Origin: an uncultured Collinsella sp.
GTDB lineage: Bacteria; Actinomycetota; Coriobacteriia; Coriobacteriales; Coriobacteriaceae
Assembly: GCA_900555955.1 (NCBI GenBank)
Contig: USNA01000048.1
Span: forward strand, 1-6,864
Length of the DNA stretch: 6,864 nucleotides
Direction: 5' to 3'
Shown: positions 1-6,359 of the stretch, piece after piece
Layout: the number at the start of each line of letters is the position of its first letter
Position numbering within the stretch: the stretch's first letter is position 1
Translations under genes and position numbers: made by a program
Notes under the pieces: model-generated
Database searches by the model: none
What the model saw: the letters and a program-made list of their open reading frames with translations, nothing else
Told to the model about the DNA's origin: nothing

Positions 1-1004
1 TCGGCGGCGTCTCCAACGATGTTTGGACCGAGCTCAACGAGGACGAGGGTTCGCATCCGCTGCTCAACCGCGCCATTAGCGGCCAGTACATGTCGGCTTC
101 GACCATTAAGCCGCTCTCGGCGCTGGCTGGTCTTGAGTTTGGAACCTACACTTCAACGCAGACAACCAACTGCACCGGCTATTGGACGGGTCTGGGCAAG
201 TCGTGGGGCAAGCGTTGCTGGCTTCAATCCGGACATGGTGTCATGACGCTGCAGTCCGGTATCGCCAATTCCTGCGACCCCGTGTTCTACGACATGGGCA
301 AGGCGTTCTTTTATGACGAGCAACATCCCGAGGGCCTGCAGGAGGTCTTTCGTCGCTGGGGCCTGGGCAAGACCTGCGGCATCGACCTGCCGAGTGAGGG
401 CACGGGCCGTATTCCCGATGCCGAGTGGAAAGAGTCTTACTTTACCGACGCATCTGCCGAGGACCGCAAGTGGAATGCCGGCGATATGACCAACATTGCC
501 ATCGGCCAGGGCGACATCCTGGTGACGCCCCTGCAGATGGCGTGTGCCTATATGGGTCTTGCCAACGGCGGCAAACAGTACGTGCCTCACGTGTTTTTGT
601 CAGCCGTGTCGCGCGATGGCGACGGCGATGCCTATAAATACAACGGCAAGGGCAAGAAGAAGCGCCTGGAGGCCAAGATCAACAGCGATTCGGATTTGGC
701 TCTTGTCCGCAACGGCATGCACGATGTGATTTACTCCGCGTCGACTTCGACCGCCGCGCACTTTAACTCCCTGACCCCTACGGTCTACGGCAAGTCCGGC
801 ACGGGCGAGAAGAGTGGCGAGGACGATTACGCGTGGTTTTGCGCCTACGCGCCGGCCGATGATCCCAAGTACGTGATTGCCACTGTCTTGGAACAGGGTG
901 GCGGCGGCTCCGATACCGCCCTGCACGTCGTGCGCGATGTCCTCGGTGCGATTTATGACGAGCCCGACACGTCGACGGCCACGGGCGATTCCTCGGTTCG
1001 ATAG
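1..1004 (+). CDS. mrdA: Penicillin-binding protein 2, class B transpeptidase (5' partial)
   Basis: This is the C-terminal part of a class B penicillin-binding protein, the DD-transpeptidase that crosslinks new peptidoglycan outside the membrane during cell elongation. The first full codon is at base 3; 333 residues are visible, so about half of a usual 600-700 residue protein, including the membrane anchor and dimerisation domain, lies off the window. The three active-site motifs are present in order: STIK with the catalytic serine at 99-101 and lysine at 108-110; SCD at 270-278 (class B PBP2 enzymes may carry SxD instead of SxN); and KSGTGE from 792, with Ser where most relatives have KTG. 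A typical block GDMTNIAIGQGDILVTPLQM is also present. The following rodA gene supports PBP2 rather than the division enzyme FtsI. The stop TAG overlaps the ribosome binding site of rodA. The Ala/Thr/Ser-rich tail after the domain is not conserved. Confidence 0.93.
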   Translation, partial: GGVSNDVWTELNEDEGSHPLLNRAISGQYMSASTIKPLSALAGLEFGTYTSTQTTNCTGYWTGLGKSWGKRCWLQSGHGVMTLQSGIANSCDPVFYDMGKAFFYDEQHPEGLQEVFRRWGLGKTCGIDLPSEGTGRIPDAEWKESYFTDASAEDRKWNAGDMTNIAIGQGDILVTPLQMACAYMGLANGGKQYVPHVFLSAVSRDGDGDAYKYNGKGKKKRLEAKINSDSDLALVRNGMHDVIYSASTSTAAHFNSLTPTVYGKSGTGEKSGEDDYAWFCAYAPADDPKYVIATVLEQGGGGSDTALHVVRDVLGAIYDEPDTSTATGDSSVR

Positions 1005-1008
1005 GAGG
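1003..1008 (+). promoter_or_regulatory. Shine-Dalgarno of rodA, overlapping the mrdA stop codon
   Basis: A perfect AGGAGG begins inside the TAG stop of the PBP2 gene and lies five bases before the rodA ATG. This strong site fixes the rodA start at 1014. Its overlap with the upstream stop suggests translation of the two genes is coupled, so that PBP2 and RodA are made together. Confidence 0.85.
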
Positions 1009-1013
1009 TTGCG

Positions 1014-2240
1014 ATGGACTTTTCGCCGGCGGACCTGTTCCGCTCAACCAAAACCGGCTCTCGCAGCAGCCTGGACCGCGTTAACAAGCAGCTCTCGGCC
1101 TCGCGCGGCACGTTCCGCCAGAAGGTACACATCGGCGTGCTGCTGGCTACCGTCGCGCTCGTTGCCTATGGCGCCATCATTATTTGGTCGGCGTCGCAGT
1201 TTAAGGCCGATGCCTCGTTCTCGCGCCACCTGCTGGGCATTGGCATTGGCGCGGTGCTGGCTGTGCTCGTTTGGCGCACCGACCTGCGTGGCATTTCCAA
1301 CTTTTCGACGGCTCTGCTCGTCGTCGATCTCATCGTGATCTTCTCGCCTAAGATTCCGGGCCTGTCCTACACGGGCGGCTTGGGAATGACGGGTTGGATC
1401 AAGATTCCCGGTATCGGCCTGACCTTCCAGCCCGTTGAGCTTGCCAAGCTCATCACCATTTTCTTTATGGCCACGCTTGGCTCGCAATACAACGGCCGCA
1501 TCGATACCGCCCGCGACTACATTAAGCTCTGTGGCATGCTCTCCGTTCCGTTCTTGGCCGTCGTCGCCATGGGCGACCTGGGCTCGGGCCTGGTCGTGCT
1601 GGTCTCGGGTGCCATCGTCATCTGCATGAGCGGTGCACGCCGCGAATGGGTGCTGTCGACCTTGGCCCTGCTGGTTGGTTTGATTGCGCTCATCTTGGCG
1701 CTCGACTCGGTCTTTGATTCGCTCCTTGGCCACGACGTGCTGATCAAGCAGTATCAGATGAACCGTCTGACAGTCTTCATCAACCCCGACAAAGCCGATT
1801 CGGATGATGCCTACAACCTGCAGCAGTCGCTCATTGCCGTCGGCTCGGGTGGCTTCTTTGGTAAGGGCCTGGGCCACGCGACGCAGTCGGCCGGTGGCTT
1901 TCTACCCGAGTTCCACACCGACTTCGTCTTCGCCTTCCTGTCCGAGACGTTCGGCTTCTGCGGCTCCTTTTTGCTCCTGTGCCTCTACGTGCTGCTGATC
2001 TTCTCGACGATTCGCGTCGCCTTTAAGTGCGAGTCACTGTTCTTGCGCCTGTCGTGCGTGGGTATCGTCGGCATGTGGGCGTTCCAGACCTTCGAGAATA
2101 TCGGCATGTGCATTGGCATGATGCCGATTACCGGTATTCCGCTGCCGTTTATTAGTTTTGGTTCGTCGTCGATGATGATTCAGCTGCTGACGGTGGGTAT
2201 CGTACAATCCATATGGCGGCATCGTTCGGGCGCCGCGTAA
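1014..2240 (+). CDS. rodA: RodA, SEDS-family peptidoglycan glycosyltransferase
   Basis: A 408-residue polytopic membrane protein of the FtsW/RodA/SpoVE (SEDS) family. These enzymes polymerise glycan strands from lipid II, and RodA does so with PBP2 during cell elongation. A cytoplasmic N-terminal stretch of about 38 residues precedes roughly ten hydrophobic segments starting near residue 39. Family marks are GWIKIPGIGLTFQPVELAKL (127-146), QSLIAVGSGGFFGKGLG (271-287), LPEFHTDFVFA (297-307) and the terminal signature NIGMCIGMMPITGIPLPF (362-379). Asp303 in the HTDF motif matches the residue known to be essential in SEDS polymerases. The ATG is set by an AGGAGG five bases upstream. The N-terminal cytoplasmic stretch appears longer than in many RodA proteins. 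FtsW is the alternative, but the adjacent PBP2 argues for RodA. Confidence 0.95.
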   Translation: MDFSPADLFRSTKTGSRSSLDRVNKQLSASRGTFRQKVHIGVLLATVALVAYGAIIIWSASQFKADASFSRHLLGIGIGAVLAVLVWRTDLRGISNFSTALLVVDLIVIFSPKIPGLSYTGGLGMTGWIKIPGIGLTFQPVELAKLITIFFMATLGSQYNGRIDTARDYIKLCGMLSVPFLAVVAMGDLGSGLVVLVSGAIVICMSGARREWVLSTLALLVGLIALILALDSVFDSLLGHDVLIKQYQMNRLTVFINPDKADSDDAYNLQQSLIAVGSGGFFGKGLGHATQSAGGFLPEFHTDFVFAFLSETFGFCGSFLLLCLYVLLIFSTIRVAFKCESLFLRLSCVGIVGMWAFQTFENIGMCIGMMPITGIPLPFISFGSSSMMIQLLTVGIVQSIWRHRSGAA

Positions 2241-2258
2241 CCGCTGGAGGGGTTTGCC

Positions 2259-3188
2259 ATGAAGATTCCCGTAGATAAGTTGACCAGCGCTTTTAAGATG
2301 GGCGCGTCTGTTAAGAAGGATTCCGATACACCGGTGCGTGTCTCGGTTTACCTTGATTCGACTGCGTCTCGCTTTTTGGTCGAGACGGTGCGCGATGCCT
2401 TTGTGCCGCAGACGACTTCGGGCATTGTGCGTGTTGATCGCCTGGGGGAGGACCGTATCGTTCCCAAGGCCGATACCGACGTGGTGTTGGTCCTCTCGTG
2501 CGGATCCGACCGCCTGGAGAGTGCTGTGCAGGAGCTCGTGATTGCCGGCGCGCCCGTGTGCGTGCTTGCCGAGTCCGCCGTCGAGGTGCCGTTCGTTGAG
2601 GAATCTACGCCCATGCTCGGCGTGGTGGCGGCGACCGATAAGACCTATTTGCTCGAGACGCTTGCCCGCTGGATCCTCGATCGTACGGACAAGGAGACGG
2701 CTTTTGCCGCCAACTTTGCTTTTATGCGCATCGCGGCGGCAAATCGCATCATTACCTCGTGCGCGTTCACCAACATGGCGACGGGCGCCTTGGTGTTTTT
2801 GCCGGGTGCCGACTATCCCGTGATGGCGCTGGCGCAGGTGGGCATGCTCTTTGAGCTGGCGGCCATCTTTGGACGCGGCATAAAGCCCGAGCGCGGCTAC
2901 GAGGTCGCGGGCGTGCTCGCCGGCGGTCTGGTGATTCGCGCCGTCACCCGCGTATTGGTGAAGCAGACGCCGCACATCGGCTTTGTCGTTAAGGCGCTTA
3001 CCGCAGCCGCGGGTACCTATGGCATGGGCCGCGCGCTCGTGTCGCTCTACGAGCGCGATGTGGACTACAGCCGCGCCAACGAGGTCGCTGCTGCCACGTT
3101 CTCGCGCGTTCGCGACCTGGTGACCACGGTCGCCGGCGCTACTCGTCCCATGGGTCCCTTTGAGGACGCATCTGATCTCGCTGCTTAG
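2259..3188 (+). CDS. DUF697 (YcjF-like) protein, possibly with a degenerate GTPase-like N-terminus
   Basis: A 309-residue protein of unknown function. Residues about 150-268 resemble DUF697, a helical, membrane-prone domain found alone or attached to Era-like GTPases. Visible DUF697 features are LVFLPGADYPVMALAQVGML (178-197), FGRGIKPERG (204-213) and a hydrophobic C-terminal run with LVKQTPHIGFVVKALTAAAG (233-252). The first 140 residues alternate predicted strands and helices: VRVSVYL (26-32), DVVLVLS (74-80), PVCVLAE (99-105), MLGVVAATD (119-127), then helix LLETLARWIL (131-140). That order recalls a small GTPase fold, but there is no P-loop (GxxxxGKS/T) and AESA stands where NKxD would be. 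The GTPase comparison is inference. The ATG at 2259 follows GGAGGGG at 2246-2252. The gene lies 18 bases after rodA and 9 before the radical SAM gene, so it is probably co-transcribed. A role in membrane or cell-envelope biology is possible but unproven. Confidence 0.8.
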   Translation: MKIPVDKLTSAFKMGASVKKDSDTPVRVSVYLDSTASRFLVETVRDAFVPQTTSGIVRVDRLGEDRIVPKADTDVVLVLSCGSDRLESAVQELVIAGAPVCVLAESAVEVPFVEESTPMLGVVAATDKTYLLETLARWILDRTDKETAFAANFAFMRIAAANRIITSCAFTNMATGALVFLPGADYPVMALAQVGMLFELAAIFGRGIKPERGYEVAGVLAGGLVIRAVTRVLVKQTPHIGFVVKALTAAAGTYGMGRALVSLYERDVDYSRANEVAAATFSRVRDLVTTVAGATRPMGPFEDASDLAA

Positions 3189-3191
3189 GGG
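3187..3191 (+). promoter_or_regulatory. Weak Shine-Dalgarno deciding a TTG start
   Basis: AGGGG overlaps the TAG stop of the DUF697 gene and lies six bases before TTG at 3198. Upstream codons in this frame are cut off by that same stop. The only other early candidate, GTG at 3207, would have a 15-base spacer. TTG is therefore preferred, giving the N-terminus MRAVYQD. Confidence 0.6.
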
Positions 3192-3197
3192 TTTCTT

Positions 3198-5075
3198 TTG
3201 CGCGCTGTGTACCAAGACTGTTTTCATTTGATTGAGCCCCTGCTCGCAAAGGTCGAGAAGCCGAGCCGCTATATCGACCATGAGTGGGGCACGCTCTCCA
3301 AGGCCGATGCCGACTATCGTTGCTGCATGATTTACCCGGATGTGTACGAGGTTGGCCTGCCCAACCAGGGTATTGCCATCCTGTACAACATCCTCAATCA
3401 GGCCGAGGGCATTTCCTGCGAGCGCGGCTATGTGCCGTGGCCCGATATGGGCGATGCCATGCGCGAGGCTGGTATCCCGCTGCTGTCGCTCGAGGGCGCA
3501 GCACCCGTGGCCTCGTTCGATATCGTCGGCATGCACGTGCCGCACGAGATGGCTGTCACCAACTTCCTCGAGGCCCTCGATCTGGCCGGCATTCCGCTGC
3601 TGGCGGCCGACCGCACCGAGGACGACCCCATCATCATTGCCGGTGGTCCCTCGGTCTATAACCCCGAGCCGTATGCAGCCTTCTTCGATGCCATCCTCAT
3701 TGGCGAGGGCGAGGAGTCGCTGCTCGAGGTTTGCCAGCTGCATCGCCGCTTGCGCGACGAGGGCGTCTCGCGCGCCCAGATTGTCGAGCAGCTCGCGACG
3801 GTCGCCGGTACCTATGTGCCGTCTCTGTATGAGGTGCGCTATGACGAGCCCTGCTCGCCGCATGGCTACACCGTGCCGCGCGAAGGCAAGGACGTCCCGC
3901 CGGTGGTCTATAAGCGCGTCGTTGAGGACTTTGGAGCTACCAATCCGCTGTCGCAGTCGTGCGTGCCCTACGCGCAGCTCGTTCACGATCGCCTGTCGAT
4001 CGAGATTCTGCGCGGCTGTGCCCGCGGCTGCCGTTTTTGCCAGGCCGGCATGACGTATCGTCCGGTGCGCGAGCGCTCGGCCGACCAGATTGTGTCCTCG
4101 GTGATCCAGGGCCTGGAAAAGACCGGCTACGATGAGGTGTCGCTTACCTCGCTTTCGACCACCGATCACTCCTGCATCCGTGATGTGCTCGGTCGCCTTA
4201 ACCGCCGTCTGGAAGATACGGGCATTCGCGTGTCCATTCCCTCGCAGCGCTTGGATTCGTTTGGCGTGGATATGGCCGAGTCGGTCGCCGGCGAAAAGAA
4301 GGGCGGCCTGACGTTTGCCCCCGAGGCCGGCAGTCAGCGCATGCGCGACATCATCAACAAGAACGTGACCGAGGAGGACTTGGACCGTGCGGCCAAGGCG
4401 GCCTTCGAGGCGGGCTGGAACCGCATGAAGCTCTACTTCATGATGGGCCTTCCCGGCGAGCGCGACGAGGATATCGTGGCCATCGCCAACCTGGCCGACC
4501 ATGTGCTCGAGCTTGGCCGCTCCGTGGTTCCCAAGGCGCGCCGCGGCTCCATCTCGGTGTCCATCTCGGTGTCGGTGTTTATCCCCAAGCACGCCACTCC
4601 GCACCAGGCCGCAGCCCAGCTCGATTACGACGACGTCAAGCGTCGCCAAAAGCTGCTCATCACGAGCGTGCGAAACCGTGCGGTCCGCGTGCACTACCAC
4701 GATGCCGAGACCTCGCTCGTCGAGGCCGCGCTGTCCCGTGCCGGTCGCGACATGACGCCGGTCATCATGGACGCCTGGCGTGCGGGCTCGCGTTTTGACG
4801 CCTGGGTGGAGCATTTTTCGCTCGACAACTGGAAGTCGGCTGCGGCCAAAAACGGTATCGATCTCAACGAGCTCGTGCACCTGCCCTACGAACTGGACTG
4901 GCACCTGCCCTGGGAGCACGTGAGCCCCGGCTGCTCGCGCGGCTTTCTCGAGCGCGAATACCGTCGCTCGCTGGAGGGCGTCACGACGCCCGATTGCACC
5001 CGCACGTCGTGCACCGGCTGTGGAATCTGCCCCACGCTCCATGCCAAGAACGTATTGGTGGGTGATCGCGCATGA
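3198..5075 (+). CDS. Radical SAM protein, TIGR03960-like, function unknown
   Basis: A 625-residue protein. The N-terminal 260 residues start with the family-type block KPSRYI (21-26) and YPDVYEVGLPNQGIAILYNI (46-65). They look like a Rossmann-type fold similar to the cobalamin-binding domain of other radical SAM enzymes, but no DxHxxG cobalamin motif is seen. The radical SAM core follows, with the CxxxCxxC cluster motif at Cys274, Cys278 and Cys281 (bases 4017-4040); this should bind the [4Fe-4S] cluster that cleaves S-adenosylmethionine. Later landmarks are EVSLTSLS (313-320), TFAPEAGSQRMR (372-383) and MMGLPGE (415-421). The C-terminus has Cys600, Cys605, Cys608 and Cys611 in a C-x4-C-x2-C-x2-C pattern that could hold a second cluster. 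TIGR03960 genes usually sit beside, or are fused to, a TIGR03936 gene; here that gene overlaps by four bases. The substrate is unknown. The TTG start is supported by AGGGG six bases upstream. Confidence 0.9.
   Translation: MRAVYQDCFHLIEPLLAKVEKPSRYIDHEWGTLSKADADYRCCMIYPDVYEVGLPNQGIAILYNILNQAEGISCERGYVPWPDMGDAMREAGIPLLSLEGAAPVASFDIVGMHVPHEMAVTNFLEALDLAGIPLLAADRTEDDPIIIAGGPSVYNPEPYAAFFDAILIGEGEESLLEVCQLHRRLRDEGVSRAQIVEQLATVAGTYVPSLYEVRYDEPCSPHGYTVPREGKDVPPVVYKRVVEDFGATNPLSQSCVPYAQLVHDRLSIEILRGCARGCRFCQAGMTYRPVRERSADQIVSSVIQGLEKTGYDEVSLTSLSTTDHSCIRDVLGRLNRRLEDTGIRVSIPSQRLDSFGVDMAESVAGEKKGGLTFAPEAGSQRMRDIINKNVTEEDLDRAAKAAFEAGWNRMKLYFMMGLPGERDEDIVAIANLADHVLELGRSVVPKARRGSISVSISVSVFIPKHATPHQAAAQLDYDDVKRRQKLLITSVRNRAVRVHYHDAETSLVEAALSRAGRDMTPVIMDAWRAGSRFDAWVEHFSLDNWKSAAAKNGIDLNELVHLPYELDWHLPWEHVSPGCSRGFLEREYRRSLEGVTTPDCTRTSCTGCGICPTLHAKNVLVGDRA
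4551..4574 (+). repeat. 12-base tandem duplication inside the radical SAM gene
   Basis: Two adjacent 12-base units, ATCTCGGTGTCC and ATCTCGGTGTCG, match at 11 of 12 bases and are in frame, encoding ISVS twice. They fall on the strand before the FIPK segment (residues 451-458). Relatives also have alternating Val/Ser here, so the repeat may reflect beta-strand composition rather than a recent duplication. Confidence 0.6.
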
Positions 5076-5884
5076 GTGAGCGCTTGACCGACAACCCCTC
5101 GCTCTTTAGGCTTCGCGTTCGCTATGGCAAGCGCGACCGTCTTAAGTACCTGGGCCATCTCGAAGTGATTCATACCATTGAGCGCATCGTACGTCGCGCG
5201 GGACTGCCCTATGCCGTGACGCAGGGCTTCTCTCCGCACATGCGCGTGGGCTTTTCGTCGGCGCTGCCCGTGGGCACGTCGTCGACCTGCGAGTGGTATG
5301 ACCTGTTTATGACCGAGTTCGTCGCACTCGATGAGGCGTTTGAGCGCCTGGTCGCGGCGTCCCCTGCCGATTTGGCGCCTATCGAGGCCGCCTACATCGA
5401 CGTGCGCACGCCGGCGCTGACGGCTCAGCTTACGCGTCTGTCGTACCGCATCGACTTGCACCTGGACCCCGAGGCCCCCGTGAGCGCCGACGAGGTGCGT
5501 CGCGCTGTCGATACGCTGCGCGCGGGCCACGGCATCGACTACGCGCGTGGCAAAAAGAGCAAACGCCTGGACCTTGACCACACTCTGGTGGGCTATGAGC
5601 TCACGGCAGGGGAGCGCCCGGACCATCTGGTGCTCATGCTCGACACCCATGCCGATAACGAGGGCTCCATGCGTCCGGAAATTTTGCTTTCTGCCGCTGA
5701 TGTTTTGTTGCAGGGCTTGACCCCGGGCGTCGATGCACCTATTGTTTCCACCGGTATGCAAGACCTCGTGACCATCTGCTCCTACGATGTCGAGCGTCAG
5801 AATCAAGCATGCGAGGACGACGAGGGCCGACTCGTCAGCCCCATACCTGTGCGAACTTGTGGATTTGCTCCACATACTCGTTGA
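5072..5884 (+). CDS. TIGR03936/DUF2344 radical SAM-linked protein, function unknown
   Basis: A 270-residue soluble protein matching the 'radical SAM-linked' family (DUF2344), known mainly for being encoded next to, or fused with, the TIGR03960 radical SAM protein. Family hallmarks are in the first 80 residues: FRLRVRYGKRDRLKYLGHLE (12-31), RAGLPYAVTQGFSPHMRVGF (42-61) and ALPVGTSSTCEWYDL (64-78). The rest is less conserved and ends in a charged, probably flexible tail from about residue 240. Its ATG overlaps the stop of the radical SAM gene as ATGA (5072-5075), which points to translational coupling and a fixed ratio of the two products. The known fusions suggest they form a complex or act on the same substrate. 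The activity is not established. The stop codon lies inside the -35 box of the next gene's promoter, so the end of this gene doubles as regulatory DNA. Confidence 0.88.
   Translation: MSERLTDNPSLFRLRVRYGKRDRLKYLGHLEVIHTIERIVRRAGLPYAVTQGFSPHMRVGFSSALPVGTSSTCEWYDLFMTEFVALDEAFERLVAASPADLAPIEAAYIDVRTPALTAQLTRLSYRIDLHLDPEAPVSADEVRRAVDTLRAGHGIDYARGKKSKRLDLDHTLVGYELTAGERPDHLVLMLDTHADNEGSMRPEILLSAADVLLQGLTPGVDAPIVSTGMQDLVTICSYDVERQNQACEDDEGRLVSPIPVRTCGFAPHTR
5858..5874 (+). repeat. Inverted repeat just upstream of the rplU promoter
   Basis: TGTGGA (5858-5863) and TCCACA (5869-5874) are perfect inverted copies separated by five bases. The repeat lies inside the end of the DUF2344 gene and stops six bases before the -35 box. 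No T-run follows, so it is not an intrinsic terminator. It could be a protein-binding site or a chance repeat. Confidence 0.4.
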
Positions 5885-5909
5885 CGGGGGTATTATCGCC
5901 TGCTACTAT
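5881..5909 (+). promoter_or_regulatory. Sigma-70-type promoter for rplU-rpmA
   Basis: The -35 box TTGACG (5881-5886, five of six consensus bases) is followed by a 17-base spacer and the -10 box TACTAT (5904-5909, four of six). TG at 5901-5902 is placed as an extended -10 element. Transcription should begin near 5915-5918, giving a leader of about 35 bases before the rplU ATG. The -35 box overlaps the TGA stop of the preceding gene. An overlapping TATATT at 5907-5912 would need a 20-base spacer and is less likely. This is the only convincing promoter in the window and separates ribosomal protein expression from the upstream operon. Confidence 0.72.
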
Positions 5910-5951
5910 ATTCGGCTGTTGCACTAACTGATGCATGAAGGGCAAGTAAAC

Positions 5952-6326
5952 ATGTACGCAATCGTTAACACGGGCGGCAAGCAGTACAAGGTCGCCACCG
6001 ACGATGTCATCACCGTCGAGAAGATCGAGGGCAATGAGGGCGATAAGATCACCCTGCCGGTTATCTTCCTCAACGATGGTAAGAAGATCGTCACCGATCC
6101 CGACAAGCTGGCCAAGGCCAAGGTTACCGCTCAGATCGTTGAGCAGTTCAAGGGCGAGAAGCAGCTGGTCTTCAAGTTCCACAAGCGCAAGCGCTATCGT
6201 CGTCTGAAGGGTCACCGTCAGCAGCTCACCAAGCTGAAGATCGTGAAGGTTCAGGCTACCTCCCGCGCCAAGAAGGCTGTCAAGGCAGAGGCTGAGGCTG
6301 TTGCCGAGGCTCCCGTCGCCGAGTAG
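5952..6326 (+). CDS. rplU: 50S ribosomal protein L21
   Basis: Large-subunit ribosomal protein L21, which binds 23S rRNA. The start MYAIVNTGGKQYKV is the near-universal L21 beginning and fixes the ATG at 5952; an in-frame ATG at 5931 would add seven residues the family does not have. The basic RNA-binding stretch FKFHKRKRYRRLKGHRQ (74-90) is typical. At 124 residues it is longer than the usual 102-105: the core ends near residue 102 and a 22-residue Ala/Glu/Val/Lys tail follows (AKKAVKAEAEAV and on), likely disordered. AAGG at 5938-5941 is a modest ribosome binding site ten bases upstream. The gene has its own promoter, but nothing blocks read-through from the upstream operon. rpmA follows after 33 bases. 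Confidence 0.97.
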   Translation: MYAIVNTGGKQYKVATDDVITVEKIEGNEGDKITLPVIFLNDGKKIVTDPDKLAKAKVTAQIVEQFKGEKQLVFKFHKRKRYRRLKGHRQQLTKLKIVKVQATSRAKKAVKAEAEAVAEAPVAE

Positions 6327-6359
6327 ATTACACTCGTAACGAAAGAGTAGGTATACACA

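Noticed and set aside
1044..1877. Long minus-strand frame opposite rodA
   Set aside because: Same codon-aligned artefact of rare TTA/CTA/TCA use; the sense strand encodes an unmistakable SEDS protein.
2203..2208. TACAAT resembling a -10 box near the end of rodA
   Set aside because: The bases 17 upstream (TCAGCT) do not resemble a -35 box, and no extended TG is present.
3198..3980. Cobalamin-binding domain in the radical SAM protein
   Set aside because: The N-terminal region looks Rossmann-like, but the DxHxxG cobalamin-ligand motif is not visible, so B12 dependence is not claimed.
2034..5042. A 1002-codon open frame on the minus strand opposite rodA, DUF697 and the radical SAM gene
   Set aside because: It is codon-aligned with the sense genes, so a stop would require TTA, CTA or TCA in sense, codons these genes nearly avoid. 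Its Arg/His/Gly-rich translation shows no recognisable domain, while the sense frames encode clear families.
5852..5870. CGAAC near the rplU promoter as an actinobacterial LexA (SOS) box
   Set aside because: Only one half-site is present; the expected GTTCG after four bases reads GGATT.
5931..5951. Upstream in-frame ATG as an alternative rplU start, adding MHEGQVN
   Set aside because: L21 proteins begin at MYA almost without exception, and the modest AAGG site fits the ATG at 5952.
6321..6335. GAGT/ACTC hairpin after the rplU stop as a terminator
   Set aside because: The stem has only four base pairs and no T-run follows.
6328..6357. Possible promoter TTACAC / TATACA between rplU and rpmA
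   Set aside because: The -35 candidate matches only two of six consensus bases, and the genes are a standard co-transcribed pair.
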